Shown: piece by piece, positions 9,801 through 17,115 of the stretch
How positions within the stretch are numbered: the first letter of the stretch is position 1
How the letters are laid out: the number at the start of each line of letters is the position of its first letter
From: an uncultured Lachnospiraceae bacterium
GTDB taxonomy: Bacteria > Bacillota > Clostridia > Lachnospirales > Lachnospiraceae
Assembly: GCA_947382625.1 (NCBI GenBank)
Contig: CANDAG010000039.1
Coordinates: 1 to 35,232, forward strand
DNA: 35,232 bases
Direction: 5' to 3'
The notes under the pieces: generated by a model
The model's database searches: none
What the model was told of the DNA's origin: nothing
Seen by the model: only the letters and a program-made list of their open reading frames with translations
Program-made: the position numbers and the translations under genes

Positions 9801-10203
9801 GCTGAAACGCCAGCAGGAAGGAGAAAACCGAAAGGAGAAGGTTGGACTGGATTTATGTGTCGTTGACCACTATAATGGAAGTGAGCGCAGCGTAAAGACC
9901 CTTTCCGGCGGTGAAGCCTTTCAGGCCTCCCTTTCTCTTGCGCTGGGTTTATCCGATGAGATCCAGTCCTATGCAGGAGGGATCCGTTTGGATTCTATGT
10001 TTGTGGATGAAGGCTTCGGTTCTCTGGATGAGGAGGCCTTAAGCCAGGCCATGAAAGCACTGGTGCAGCTGACAGAAGGAAACCGCCTTGTGGGGATCAT
10101 TTCCCATGTCTCCGAGCTAAAGGAACAGATTGACAAGAAGCTGATCGTGACCAAACGCCGGGACAAGGATGGTGTCAGCAGCCATGTGGCGGTGGAAGTC
10201 TGA
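6889..10203 (+). CDS. sbcC: Exonuclease SbcCD, ATPase/SMC-like subunit C
   Basis: The protein has 1104 residues with the split ABC ATPase plan of Rad50/SbcC. The Walker A motif GDTGAGKTT includes Lys41. Long Glu/Lys/Gln-rich coiled coils run from about residue 200 to 520 and 570 to 920. At the apex, CPVCG (Cys542 and Cys545) is the zinc hook that joins two complexes. The C-terminal half contains the signature LSGGE (from 1005) and Walker B FVDEGFG (Asp1040, Glu1041). It opens and positions DNA for the SbcD nuclease. The gene overlaps sbcD by 4 bp. The coiled coils are highly repetitive, so many spurious antisense frames appear across this gene. Confidence 0.97.
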   Translation: MKPLWLVISAFGPYAGKTEIDFEALGDEGLYLITGDTGAGKTTIFDAIVFALYGEASGDVRKADMFRSKYAPEDVPTFVEFTFAYRNKRYTVRRNPEYLRAKGRGSGTTMQRADALLTFSDGRMPVAKSREVTRAVTELIGLDRKQFTQIAMIAQGDFQKLLLAGTEERSSIFRQIFGTGIYQRLQEQLKAAVREQWKEYDRLKESIGQYMESVVCGEETPCGAKFSELKRQGFDGKVSEGLTLLEALCRENESLLRTLDGQMEALDQKIQQEDQLLGNIHKLKEQQSELARKEEQLRELLPRLSEQEKLYERAAREAGQGEDLAVRIRQWQDRLQLFVRLEQEKQALLEKEQEAFKEKEHGRELKVRQEALEKSLTAKEEELKALAGTGEERERLLHQEADLLDRKKQITEQEKGLAASQKAVDLLQELCRRLSEQAEESREKQRLLKEERESLAGAQERQLLLLQQQKEWEEKDQKQKGLLTELKAWEKRQKELFAVRESYREASEQKERLGGIYRSMEQAFLDAQAGMLARGLTEGSACPVCGSIHHPLPARLMKNAPEKEELLKEREKLSQAEAAAERLSERAGQLALRAAEQEQLTEELGAGLFGKEGVFGSGEENAGGADTAPERRLLQLRQLLREAERKSCQEAEGLQQERELVRRQLSRRQELDELLQKEEGDLKEKEGLLQEKERELAATRGQKEEKERQWELFISALRPKEPERSIRDILKDLDQSLSEARQALSQNQERLVKKQTLEQEIPQKRTELGLLLEEIQKSQLTQTRLMAEKEGIAGQIKALEKQTGAEGREEAEEQIRILQKRREELQKNLQEAEQGVRESRTGKERLEAAAEALKKQITLAGEAGARSEEEVLARKAEWQTERRLTGSQRDTASNAFATNRELYRRVGTRQEEIEEVEKKYVWMRSLSDTANGMLGGKQKIELETYIQMTYFDQILIRANRRLLTMSSGQYELKRQQEGENRKEKVGLDLCVVDHYNGSERSVKTLSGGEAFQASLSLALGLSDEIQSYAGGIRLDSMFVDEGFGSLDEEALSQAMKALVQLTEGNRLVGIISHVSELKEQIDKKLIVTKRRDKDGVSSHVAVEV

Positions 10204-10236
10204 GAGTGACTTCGGATAAATAAGGGACAGCCCCTA

Positions 10237-10260
10237 CGCTTTGCCAGCAGGCTTATTGAT
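10237..10260 (+). repeat. Copy A of a short dispersed repeat
   Basis: The 24 bases ending GGCTTATTGAT match the repeat inside the GHKL kinase (13259-13284 region) at 21 of 24 positions. They also resemble the reverse-strand copy at 15216-15252. This copy lies in the sbcC/GH20 intergenic space. It is not coding and has no terminator-like T-tract. Confidence 0.5.
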
Positions 10261-10269
10261 TTGAAAAAA

Positions 10270-10284
10270 ATGGTGACACACCAT
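10270..10284. promoter_or_regulatory. Perfect palindrome upstream of the GH20 gene, possible operator
   Basis: ATGGTG and CACCAT flank a 3-base centre (ATGGTGACACACCAT), 21 bases before the GH20 start codon. Position and symmetry fit a repressor operator or a small mRNA hairpin near the ribosome binding site. No T-run follows on the plus strand, so termination is unlikely. It does not match any sugar-regulator operator that I can identify with confidence. Confidence 0.35.
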
Positions 10285-10305
10285 AAAAATAGAAAGGAAA
10301 TCAAT

Positions 10306-12204
10306 ATGTATTTATTACCAAAACCCAAACAAATGGAAAAGAGGGAGGGAACATTTTGTCTTAATTACTTAAGCAGGATCGTGATCGCTCCCGAGATCAG
10401 GGAAAACGGGAGAGTGTATGCTTCCATCCTGAAAGAATGTGCGGAGACCTTCGCAGGATTTTCTCTAAGGACTGTGGCAGGTGTGCCGGGGAAGGGAGAT
10501 ATTTTCCTTACCCTTGGGGAGGGACTTGCCTCCCAGGAATACTGTCTTGAGGTGGAGGCTGATCAGATCAGAGTTTCCGGCGGAGACGGAGCAGGCGTGC
10601 TCTATGGAGTGGAAACCTTATGCCAGATCATCGAGCAGTGCGGCCCTGCCATGGACTGTGTGAGGATTACGGACAGCCCGGATCTTCCCCACAGAGGCTA
10701 TTATCTGGACGAGACCAGAGGACGTGTGCTGAAGCTGGATTATCTGAAAAAGGTGGTAGATCGGCTCTGCCGCTACAAGGTCAACGAGCTGCAGCTTTAT
10801 GTGGAGCACACTTATCTGTTCGCCGGACTTTCCGAGATGTGGCGGGATGAAACGCCTCTTACGGCAGAAGAGATCATGGAGCTGGACGCCTATTGCCGGG
10901 AAAGGCATGTAGAGCTGGTGCCGTCCCTGTCCAGCTTTGGACATCTCTATACCCTGCTTTCCACTAAGACCTACGGAGAGCTCTGCGAAATGGAAAATTC
11001 CTGGAAACAGCCTTTTTCCTATATCGACAGAATGCGGCATCATACCATCAACGTTGGGGATGAAAGAGCTTTGCCGCTGATCAAGAGCATGCTGGAAGAG
11101 TATATGGCTCTGTTTTCCACGGATAAGTTCAATTTCTGCGGGGACGAGACCTTTGATCTGGGAAAAGGAAAGGCAAAGCCCCTTGCAGATGAAAAAGGAG
11201 TTCACCGTATCTATATTGATTATATTAAGGAATTGTGTGAATTTCTGGTGGAGAAGGGCAAACAGCCCATGTTCTGGGGAGACGTGATCTGCGGGGAGCC
11301 GGAGCTTGTGAAGGAGCTGCCAGAGAATGTGATCTGCCTTACCTGGGGCTATGCGCCGGATCAGTCCGATGACGCTGCCCGCAAAATGGCACAGACCGGG
11401 GTAAAACAGTACCTCTGCCCGGGGGTCGGCAGCTGGAATCAATGGATGCCCCTTATCAGGAGCTCCTACCAGAATATAGTGAGAATGTGTTCCTATGCAC
11501 AAAAATACGGTGCAATAGGTGTGCTCAATACAGACTGGGGAGATTTCGGACATATCGCCCATCCGGAATATTCTGTGACAGGAATGATCTATGGAGCCTC
11601 TTTTTCCTGGAATCACGAGAACATCCCCTTTGAGGAGATCAACAGACAAATCTCTCAGGTGCAGTTCCATGATGCTTCCGGCAGGATAGTAGACCTGTTG
11701 GCTCAAGCAGGGGAGCAGGAAATGTTCAACTGGCGCATGGTGGTGACCAACTATGAGATCCATGCCCTGGGTAACACCTTCGACTGGGAGCCGGACTTTG
11801 CGAAGCTTACCGGAGCGGAGGCACAGGCGTCACTTAAGAAAGCACAGGAGACGCTGGAGGGTCTCAAGAAACAGATCAAGGAAACAGTGATCCATATGGA
11901 CAGCAGTCGCCGGGGAATGACCGGAATCTATGAGCATACCATAGACGGTATTGCAATCTGGAATGAAGTGGGCAGAGTTCTTCTTTCCCGAAGGACCGAA
12001 GAGGGCGCCGATGGCATTAAAGCGGAAGGCCCGTTCTCTGAGGCAGAGTATCAGCTGGCGGATCGTCTGGAAACCTGGTTCATGTTCTATAAGGAAATAT
12101 GGAGACAGGTAAGCCGGGAAGGGGATCTGGCCCATTTGGGAGAGATCGTGTTCTGGTATGCCGACTGCCTGCGGGGAAGGAACAGAGGGAGCAGGATAAG
12201 CTGA
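10306..12204 (+). CDS. Glycoside hydrolase family 20 beta-N-acetylhexosaminidase-type protein
   Basis: This 632-aa protein has a GH20 layout. An N-terminal alpha/beta GH20b domain (residues ~1-110, ending GVLYGVETLCQII) precedes a TIM barrel starting at HRGYYLDETRGRV. The catalytic Asp-Glu pair is visible in FCGDETFDLG (Asp280, Glu281); GH20 enzymes use it for substrate-assisted removal of terminal GlcNAc or GalNAc. There is no signal peptide, so it acts in the cytoplasm on imported sugars or on recycled wall fragments. The ATG at 10306 follows AAAGGAAAT; an upstream in-frame TTG at 10261 would cover the palindrome and lacks such a site. The stop codon shares a base with the next ATG (TGATG), tying expression to the LytTR regulator. 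The exact substrate is unknown. Confidence 0.88.
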   Translation: MYLLPKPKQMEKREGTFCLNYLSRIVIAPEIRENGRVYASILKECAETFAGFSLRTVAGVPGKGDIFLTLGEGLASQEYCLEVEADQIRVSGGDGAGVLYGVETLCQIIEQCGPAMDCVRITDSPDLPHRGYYLDETRGRVLKLDYLKKVVDRLCRYKVNELQLYVEHTYLFAGLSEMWRDETPLTAEEIMELDAYCRERHVELVPSLSSFGHLYTLLSTKTYGELCEMENSWKQPFSYIDRMRHHTINVGDERALPLIKSMLEEYMALFSTDKFNFCGDETFDLGKGKAKPLADEKGVHRIYIDYIKELCEFLVEKGKQPMFWGDVICGEPELVKELPENVICLTWGYAPDQSDDAARKMAQTGVKQYLCPGVGSWNQWMPLIRSSYQNIVRMCSYAQKYGAIGVLNTDWGDFGHIAHPEYSVTGMIYGASFSWNHENIPFEEINRQISQVQFHDASGRIVDLLAQAGEQEMFNWRMVVTNYEIHALGNTFDWEPDFAKLTGAEAQASLKKAQETLEGLKKQIKETVIHMDSSRRGMTGIYEHTIDGIAIWNEVGRVLLSRRTEEGADGIKAEGPFSEAEYQLADRLETWFMFYKEIWRQVSREGDLAHLGEIVFWYADCLRGRNRGSRIS

Positions 12205-13007
12205 TGCTTCACTTTACGATCTGTGACGATGAGCAGGCTCAGCTTACCTTGCTTAAAAGGTATCTGGAAGAGTGGGCAAAGGACAGAAAATATGAGATAG
12301 AGGCAGATCTGTGCGAAAACGCCGGGCAGTTTCTGTTTCGTCAGGGATATGAGAGGGAAACGGACATCCTTCTTCTGGACATTGATATGCCGGGCAAGAG
12401 CGGAATCGCTCTTGCCCGTGAATTGCGTCAAAAAGGGGAAAATCTCCAGATCATTTTCATCACCGGCCTGACAGACTATGCACTGGAGGGCTATGATGTG
12501 GAGGCGGTATCCTATCTGCTGAAGCCCGTGAAGAAGGAGAAGCTTTTTCTTTGCCTGGATAAAGCAAGGGAGCGGCTGGGAAAAGAGGAGCCGACTCTCG
12601 TGCTGGAGACAGCCGGAGGCATGGCGCGGGTAAAACTGAAAGACATCTGTTATCTGGAAAGCGCTGCCCATGACACGCTGGTGCATTGTGTCCGAATGCC
12701 GGGAAAAGGATATGGTGGGATGGAAAGCAACGTCTTTGCTGCAGGGGCTCAAAGCACGGCTTTTGGGGCGGCAGAGGTGATCCGCAGCAAAACCGGGATT
12801 CATGAGCTGGAAGAGTATCTTGGAAAATACAGCAGTGCCTTCTTCAAGATCCACCGCTCCTATCTGGTGAACCTTTCCAGTGTCAGCCGGATCACCCGTA
12901 AAGAGGTGGTTATGGATACCGGGGAAGCGCTTCCTGTTGCCAGGGGCAGGTGGGAGGCGCTGAATAAGGCTTATCTGGAGTATTATCGGCAGCAGGCTTC
13001 CTGCTGA
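12204..13007 (+). CDS. LytTR-type response regulator (AgrA-like)
   Basis: The product has 267 residues. The receiver domain (1-120) shows the acidic pocket CDDE (Asp8, Asp9), probable phospho-Asp59 in LLLDIDMPG, and Lys in LKPVKK. A LytTR DNA-binding domain begins near 130 (GMARVKLKDICYLES) and ends with FFKIHRSYLVNL and the typical GEALPVARGR strand. Between the second LytTR strand and HELEEYL lies an unusually long loop of about 35 residues rich in Gly, Met and Ala. Translation starts in the stop codon of the GH20 gene (TGATG), with GGGAGCAGGA upstream. The cognate kinase follows after 23 bases. Such regulators usually bind paired 9-bp sites upstream of peptide-export or signalling genes; the target here is unknown. 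Confidence 0.92.
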   Translation: MLHFTICDDEQAQLTLLKRYLEEWAKDRKYEIEADLCENAGQFLFRQGYERETDILLLDIDMPGKSGIALARELRQKGENLQIIFITGLTDYALEGYDVEAVSYLLKPVKKEKLFLCLDKARERLGKEEPTLVLETAGGMARVKLKDICYLESAAHDTLVHCVRMPGKGYGGMESNVFAAGAQSTAFGAAEVIRSKTGIHELEEYLGKYSSAFFKIHRSYLVNLSSVSRITRKEVVMDTGEALPVARGRWEALNKAYLEYYRQQASC

Positions 13008-13030
13008 GGGCGGGAGTAAAGGAAAACAAA

Positions 13031-14320
13031 ATGGAAACAGGAATCTTTCGCGTCCTGTGGCTGATCCTATACTGGTACTATGTGGAACAGGCAGGGGACA
13101 TAGAAAAGGGAACAGGAAAACGAGTGTTAGGATTTCTTCTCACAGCCGGTCTTTTGGTTCTTTCTTTTTGGTTGCCGGTCTCTCTGGTATGGGTTTTGAT
13201 CTGTGCAGTGATGGTGCTGTATGATCTGTTTTTTGATCAGGAGCCCATCAAACGCCGTCACGCTTCGCAAGCCGGCTTATTGATCAAACGCCAGTGGTCG
13301 GAGATTTTGCTGCCGGGGATCATTCTGGTAGCAGGCTCTCTTTTGGTGGAAGCCGGAATCTTTCCGGAGCTGAATGTGTATGTACTCCACACATTCGTAG
13401 TCTTGGTGTTTTTGCTGTTTCTGGCAAAAAAAAGAGAAAGCTTAAGCCTGGTAAGCGGAAGTCTTACCGTGCTGATCTATCTGATGGTTGCTGTCTTTTT
13501 GCAACTGACAGGAAGCAGGGAGCATATGTTCATGGAGGAAGGCTTAAGGAAGGCCTTGCAGTGGGGCGGTGTTTTGCTTACCATTCTTCTGTTCCTGGTG
13601 ACGGAGGGAGCCCTTTTTGTATACAAAAGAGGATTTGAGTTTCAGACAGAGCAGTTCCGTCAGGAGCTGATGGAACACCAATATAAGGAGATCAAGGATG
13701 TCTATATGGATATGCGGGGCTGGCGGCATGACTACCATAACCATATACAGGTGATGAAGGCCCAGCTTGCCATGGGAAACCTGACAGAGATCCACGATTA
13801 TCTGGATAAACTGGAAAAGGAGCTTGACCATGTGGATACACTGGTGAAATCCGGGAATATGATGGTGGATGCGATCTTAAACAGCAAGCTGACTCTGGCA
13901 AGGCGGCAGGGAATCGCTGTTAACTGCAAGGTAAAGGTTCCGGAGAGGATTTCTGTGGAGGACGTGGATCTGTGTGTGATCCTGGGAAACCTGATGGACA
14001 ATGCACTGGAAGCCTGTCAGCTGATCGGGGAAAAGGATCGTTTCTTAAGAATATATATGACAGTAAATAAGAGCCAGCTTTACCTCTCCATTCAAAACTC
14101 TGCCAAACAGGATCCGGATTTTAACGAGAGAAATTACATTTCCAGGAAGCGGGGGAATCATGGCCTTGGCATGAAGCGGGTTCAGGCAGCGGTGGACAAA
14201 TATCAGGGCTATCTGAATCTGGCCAATGAGCCGGGGATTTTTGCGGCGGAGGTGACGATGCCCATCGGAGAATTTCCGGATGTTGTGATTCCAGAGGTAT
14301 ATAAAAAAAATACTTTGTGA
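13031..14320 (+). CDS. GHKL-type sensor histidine kinase (AgrC-like), with in-frame repeat insertion
   Basis: The protein has 429 residues. The first ~200 hold six or seven hydrophobic segments (roughly 5-18, 33-50, 51-69, 94-112, 116-132, 142-160, 180-198), as in peptide-sensing kinases. The cytoplasmic part has the phosphoacceptor region WRHDYHNH (His233), then the N-box LGNLMDNALEAC (Asn320, Asn324) and the G-box HGLGMKRV. It should phosphorylate the LytTR regulator just upstream. Residues 73-87 read IKR, nine others, IKR. The coding DNA there is a dispersed repeat flanked by 10-bp direct repeats and adds 12 residues between membrane segments. No AgrB or AgrD gene is visible, so the signal is unknown. 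The stop is directly followed, in the same frame, by recombinase-derived codons. Confidence 0.9.
   Translation: METGIFRVLWLILYWYYVEQAGDIEKGTGKRVLGFLLTAGLLVLSFWLPVSLVWVLICAVMVLYDLFFDQEPIKRRHASQAGLLIKRQWSEILLPGIILVAGSLLVEAGIFPELNVYVLHTFVVLVFLLFLAKKRESLSLVSGSLTVLIYLMVAVFLQLTGSREHMFMEEGLRKALQWGGVLLTILLFLVTEGALFVYKRGFEFQTEQFRQELMEHQYKEIKDVYMDMRGWRHDYHNHIQVMKAQLAMGNLTEIHDYLDKLEKELDHVDTLVKSGNMMVDAILNSKLTLARRQGIAVNCKVKVPERISVEDVDLCVILGNLMDNALEACQLIGEKDRFLRIYMTVNKSQLYLSIQNSAKQDPDFNERNYISRKRGNHGLGMKRVQAAVDKYQGYLNLANEPGIFAAEVTMPIGEFPDVVIPEVYKKNTL
13247..13292 (+). repeat. Copy B of dispersed repeat, inserted in the kinase gene with 10-bp direct repeats
   Basis: ATCAAACGCC occurs at 13247-13256 and again at 13283-13292, around 26 bases that match copies A and C. 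The duplication plus insert is 36 bp, exactly 12 codons, so the reading frame survives. The direct repeats look like a target duplication or the trace of a copy-in event. Confidence 0.6.
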
Positions 14321-14464
14321 TATTCTTTTGAGGCAATCTATGTCTATGGGAGTGACCGGGTGGAGATTGTTTTTAAATTTAAGAATGAGATGGAGGGGAT
14401 TCTTGAGTTGATAAATGGTAATGCCATAGGATATAATAAAATTAAAGGTGGTGCTTTATTATGA
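14321..14464 (+). pseudogene. C-terminal remnant of a large serine recombinase
   Basis: Reading from 14321 gives YSFEAIYVYGSDRVEIVFKF followed by NEMEGILELI, then a short tail ending at TGA 14462-14464. The pattern 'IYVYG..RVEIVFKF' is typical of the extreme C-terminus of large serine recombinases carried by integrative elements of Firmicutes. Only about 45 codons remain and there is no catalytic domain. They start at the codon right after the kinase stop, in the same frame, so the insertion boundary probably sits at the kinase 3' end. Base composition is much more AT-rich than in the flanking genes. Assignment is from memory of the family. Confidence 0.5.
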
Positions 14465-14842
14465 CATCAGTTGAACAAGGTTGTATTGATATATGGATAG
14501 ATGACATAGTTTCGTGTTTAAAAGATACACAGACTGGTGAAATCAAGGGTATATCTCCATTGGGCATGTACTGCACCGCATAATAATAAGCATGAGTATG
14601 GAAGTCAAAAGTATGTTGGTGTTGGGGGACATCTCTTTGCTATAGCAGCAGATAAATCTATTGAATGGGGATATGAAGGGGCAGCACATGGATTTGCTGC
14701 TAATGAAGAACTACTGAAGCATTATATTGATGTTTTTCATGCAGAATATTTGGGAATGCTTCATCAGTATCAATTTTTTATTGATGAAGAAGAGGCAAAA
14801 AAGTTATTGGAGGTGTATCATTATGAATGGAACGAAACCTAA
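14461..14842 (+). pseudogene. Broken gene of unknown function, GNAT-like C-terminal part
   Basis: An ATG at 14461 opens MTSVEQGCIDIWIDD and continues to about TGEIK near 14547. The rest of the gene then continues in another frame (VYLHWACTAPHNNKHEYG onward) to the stop at 14840-14842. Neither frame alone makes a full protein. The first stops at 14581-14583, and the second has only a GTG at 14537 as a possible start. The segment SQKYVGVGGHLFAIAAD resembles the acyl-CoA-binding motif of GNAT acetyltransferases, but this is tentative. The simplest reading is an internal deletion that removed the middle and shifted the frame. The gene is AT-rich and belongs to the mobile scar. Confidence 0.5.
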
Positions 14843-15011
14843 ATTTATGGAAAATTTGGTCATTGCCCCAAGCTATTATGAACAGCCTGATCCATATGTT
14901 AATGCACCATCTTGTCATGTGAATTTACTTGAGCTTTCAAGATATGCAAAGCAATGCGGAAAAAAGCTGGTTGAGCTTACGCAGGAAGAAGTGAGAAATT
15001 TTTCAATCTGA
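14823..15011 (+). CDS. Small protein of unknown function, 62 aa
   Basis: The ATG at 14823 is preceded by GGAGGTG at good spacing, which fixes the start inside the last codons of the upstream broken gene (20-bp overlap). The product begins MNGTKPKFMENLVIAPSYYE and ends LVELTQEEVRNFSI. It has no membrane segment or signal peptide and I do not recognise a domain. The overlap suggests it was the second gene of a coupled pair whose first member is now broken. Two-gene AT-rich cargo of this sort is common in integrative elements, but no function can be assigned. Confidence 0.55.
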   Translation: MNGTKPKFMENLVIAPSYYEQPDPYVNAPSCHVNLLELSRYAKQCGKKLVELTQEEVRNFSI

Positions 15012-15182
15012 TATGTTAAATACTGTAGTTGTTATTAAAAGTGGAAAAAACCTTTACAGGATAGAATGATCATGGCAATTATACTGATTTAATATGCAAA
15101 AGCGGATATACAGACCGCAAGGGCTGCGTTAGGAGGTAATCATTTATTACCCTTCGTGAAAAAAATAAAACATTTCGTGCAG

Positions 15183-15213
15183 GAATCCCCTCAAAAGGGG
15201 ATTCTTGTTTTAT
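15183..15213 (+). terminator. Intrinsic terminator at the end of the mobile scar
   Basis: GAATCCCC (15183-15190) and GGGGATTC (15197-15204) form a perfect 8-bp stem with a 6-nt A-rich loop, followed by TTGTTTTAT. It would end transcription arriving from the kinase and scar genes before the ABC exporter pair. Confidence 0.75.
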
Positions 15214-15215
15214 AC

Positions 15216-15252
15216 TCAATAAGCTGACTCGCGAAGCGCGGCAGCGTTTGAT
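15216..15252 (-). repeat. Copy C of the dispersed repeat, minus orientation
   Basis: On the minus strand this reads ATCAAACGC, then a CGCTTCGC core and GCTTATTGA, matching the kinase-borne copy at most positions over 37 bp. It follows the terminator and precedes the ABC exporter genes by 36 bases. The GC-rich centre GCGAAGCGCG is itself partly palindromic. Confidence 0.55.
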
Positions 15253-15288
15253 AAGAATCAATATACCACAGGCAAAGGAGCACGGAAA

Positions 15289-17115
15289 ATGGAAAAGAAA
15301 AAGCGGTACTCTGTATGGAGTAACTTCAGGTACACATTTTATCATCTGAGGCGTTTGGAAGGAATGGGAGGCATGGCTGCCTGCGGCGGAGATGTGGTCA
15401 TGAGCATTCTGCTTCCTTTTCTGGAGGCGGCTTTTGCCGGAGCAGTGGCGGCTGTTTTGGTGAGCGGGAAGAAGCCGGAGGCGATCCTGCTTTTGGTGAC
15501 GGGATATGTGGTGCTTTTGCAGGCAGCCAGGCTTTTGCAGAGTCATCTGCGGCAAAGGCGGATAGAGGCCTTGTTCATGTACAGGGGAGGGATGATGACA
15601 GAGTTTTACCGTAAGATCCTGGAGATGGACGGCCAGAGCCTGGAGAGCTCCGAAGGGCAGGGCAAAAGGGAGGCGGCCCACAGAAATCTTTTTTCGGGGA
15701 ATGACCGGGGGATTGAAAAATACGCTCAGAGCTATCTGGAGGCGTTTTTCAATCTGGGAGGCCTTGTGCTGTACGGGATGATCGTGGGAAGAAGGAGTCT
15801 TTTTCTGCTTGCCATTCTGACAGCCGAGACATTGTTGTCTTCCTGGTTTAATTACCTGGCGGGAAAGCGGGCTTATAAGACCAGCGAGGAGGCCAATAAG
15901 TACTGGCGGGATTTTCAGTATCTGAGAAGGGAGACGATCCTGCCCGAAAACGGAAAGGATATCCGGCTTTACCGGATGGATAAATGGTTTCTTCGCAGGT
16001 TTTATGAGTGGATCGGGAAGATCGAGGTGATATGCCATAAGGAAAGGACCGGATTTATGGCGGCAGGTATCCTGGGAGCCCTGCTGTCCTTTGGCAGGAA
16101 TGTGCTGGTTTATGGATATCTGATCCTGCAAATGGTGCAGGGGGCCCTGACGCTTCCGGAATTTCTTTTGTATGTGGGGATCGCCGCAGGGTTTGAGGCC
16201 TGGATGAACGGCCTGTTCGAGGCCTTCAGAGAGATCCTCGAAAACGAAAAGCTGATGGATGACTATCGGGACTTTATGGATTACGGAGAGGCGTCGGAGG
16301 AAGGAAAGCAGGCGCCCTCTGGGCCGGGGAAGGCCCATGAGATCCGGCTGGAAAATGTGTGCTTCCGTTATGAGGGAAGCGATTCGGATACGCTCTGTAA
16401 TATTGACCTGACTATCCGGCCTGGGGAAAGGATTGCCCTTGTGGGATTAAACGGAGCAGGAAAGACCACCCTGATCAAGCTCTTATGCGGGTTTTTCCGT
16501 CCCACAGGCGGCAAAATCTATCTGGACGGACAGGATATGGGAGAGCTTTCCGGGAAGGAGGTTTTCAAGGAGTTTTCTGTGGTTTTTCAGGAAGTATTTG
16601 CCTTTTCCTTCCCCCTTGCCGCCAATGTGTGCTGCTGTGGGGAGGCACAGGAGGATCGGCAGCGGCTTGTGGAAAGTCTGAAGAAGGCCGGGATCTGGGA
16701 AAAGGTAAAGGGGCTGCCCGGAGGCGTCCGTACCGCTATGAATAAGGATCTGGACGAGGAGGGCGTCACTTTTTCCGGCGGAGAGCTACAGAAGCTGATG
16801 CTGGCAAGAGCCCTTTACAAGAACGCTCCTGTGGTGATCCTGGACGAGCCTACGGCGGCTCTTGACCCCATCGCGGAAAGCGAGATGTATGAGAAATATG
16901 ACGAGATGCTACAGGGCAGGACAGGGATCTTTATTTCCCACAGATTAAGCTCCACCCGGTTTTGCGACAGGATCCTTTTTATGGAAAAGGGCCGCATCAC
17001 AGAGGAGGGCAGTCATGAGAGCCTGATGGAAAGGGGCGGTGCCTATGCGGAGCTGTTTACCCTTCAGGCCAGATATTACCGGCAGAAGAAACAGGAGGAA
17101 GAAAGCTATGCATAA
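15289..17115 (+). CDS. ABC exporter half-transporter (permease-ATPase fusion), first of pair
   Basis: This 608-aa protein has an N-terminal six-helix membrane domain (~1-330) fused to an ATPase domain. The Walker A motif is GLNGAGKTT (Lys392), the signature FSGGE (from 495), Walker B VVILDEPTAALD (Asp519, Glu520) and the switch His551. All ATPase residues are present. The start follows AAAGGAG at 9-base spacing. Its stop overlaps the next gene's start by 8 bp, so the two products very probably form a heterodimeric exporter. The substrate is unknown. Proximity to an AgrC/AgrA-like pair hints at peptide export, but a terminator and mobile scar separate them. No peptidase C39 domain is present, so it does not itself trim double-glycine leaders. 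Confidence 0.93.
   Translation: MEKKKRYSVWSNFRYTFYHLRRLEGMGGMAACGGDVVMSILLPFLEAAFAGAVAAVLVSGKKPEAILLLVTGYVVLLQAARLLQSHLRQRRIEALFMYRGGMMTEFYRKILEMDGQSLESSEGQGKREAAHRNLFSGNDRGIEKYAQSYLEAFFNLGGLVLYGMIVGRRSLFLLAILTAETLLSSWFNYLAGKRAYKTSEEANKYWRDFQYLRRETILPENGKDIRLYRMDKWFLRRFYEWIGKIEVICHKERTGFMAAGILGALLSFGRNVLVYGYLILQMVQGALTLPEFLLYVGIAAGFEAWMNGLFEAFREILENEKLMDDYRDFMDYGEASEEGKQAPSGPGKAHEIRLENVCFRYEGSDSDTLCNIDLTIRPGERIALVGLNGAGKTTLIKLLCGFFRPTGGKIYLDGQDMGELSGKEVFKEFSVVFQEVFAFSFPLAANVCCCGEAQEDRQRLVESLKKAGIWEKVKGLPGGVRTAMNKDLDEEGVTFSGGELQKLMLARALYKNAPVVILDEPTAALDPIAESEMYEKYDEMLQGRTGIFISHRLSSTRFCDRILFMEKGRITEEGSHESLMERGGAYAELFTLQARYYRQKKQEEESYA

Noticed and set aside
7376-9866. Many open frames on both strands inside sbcC
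   Set aside because: They arise from the repetitive, Glu/Lys-rich coiled-coil codons; the sbcC frame is continuous and carries all motifs.
15013-15069. 18-codon open frame (MLNTVVVIKSG...) after the 62-aa gene
   Set aside because: It is very short, lacks a nearby ribosome binding site and ends quickly; it may be a fragment but cannot be supported.
15079-16338. Long antisense open frame (419 codons) over the first ABC gene
   Set aside because: It lies opposite a gene with full ABC motifs, its translation is Pro/Gln/His-rich without domain features, and no ribosome binding site precedes it.
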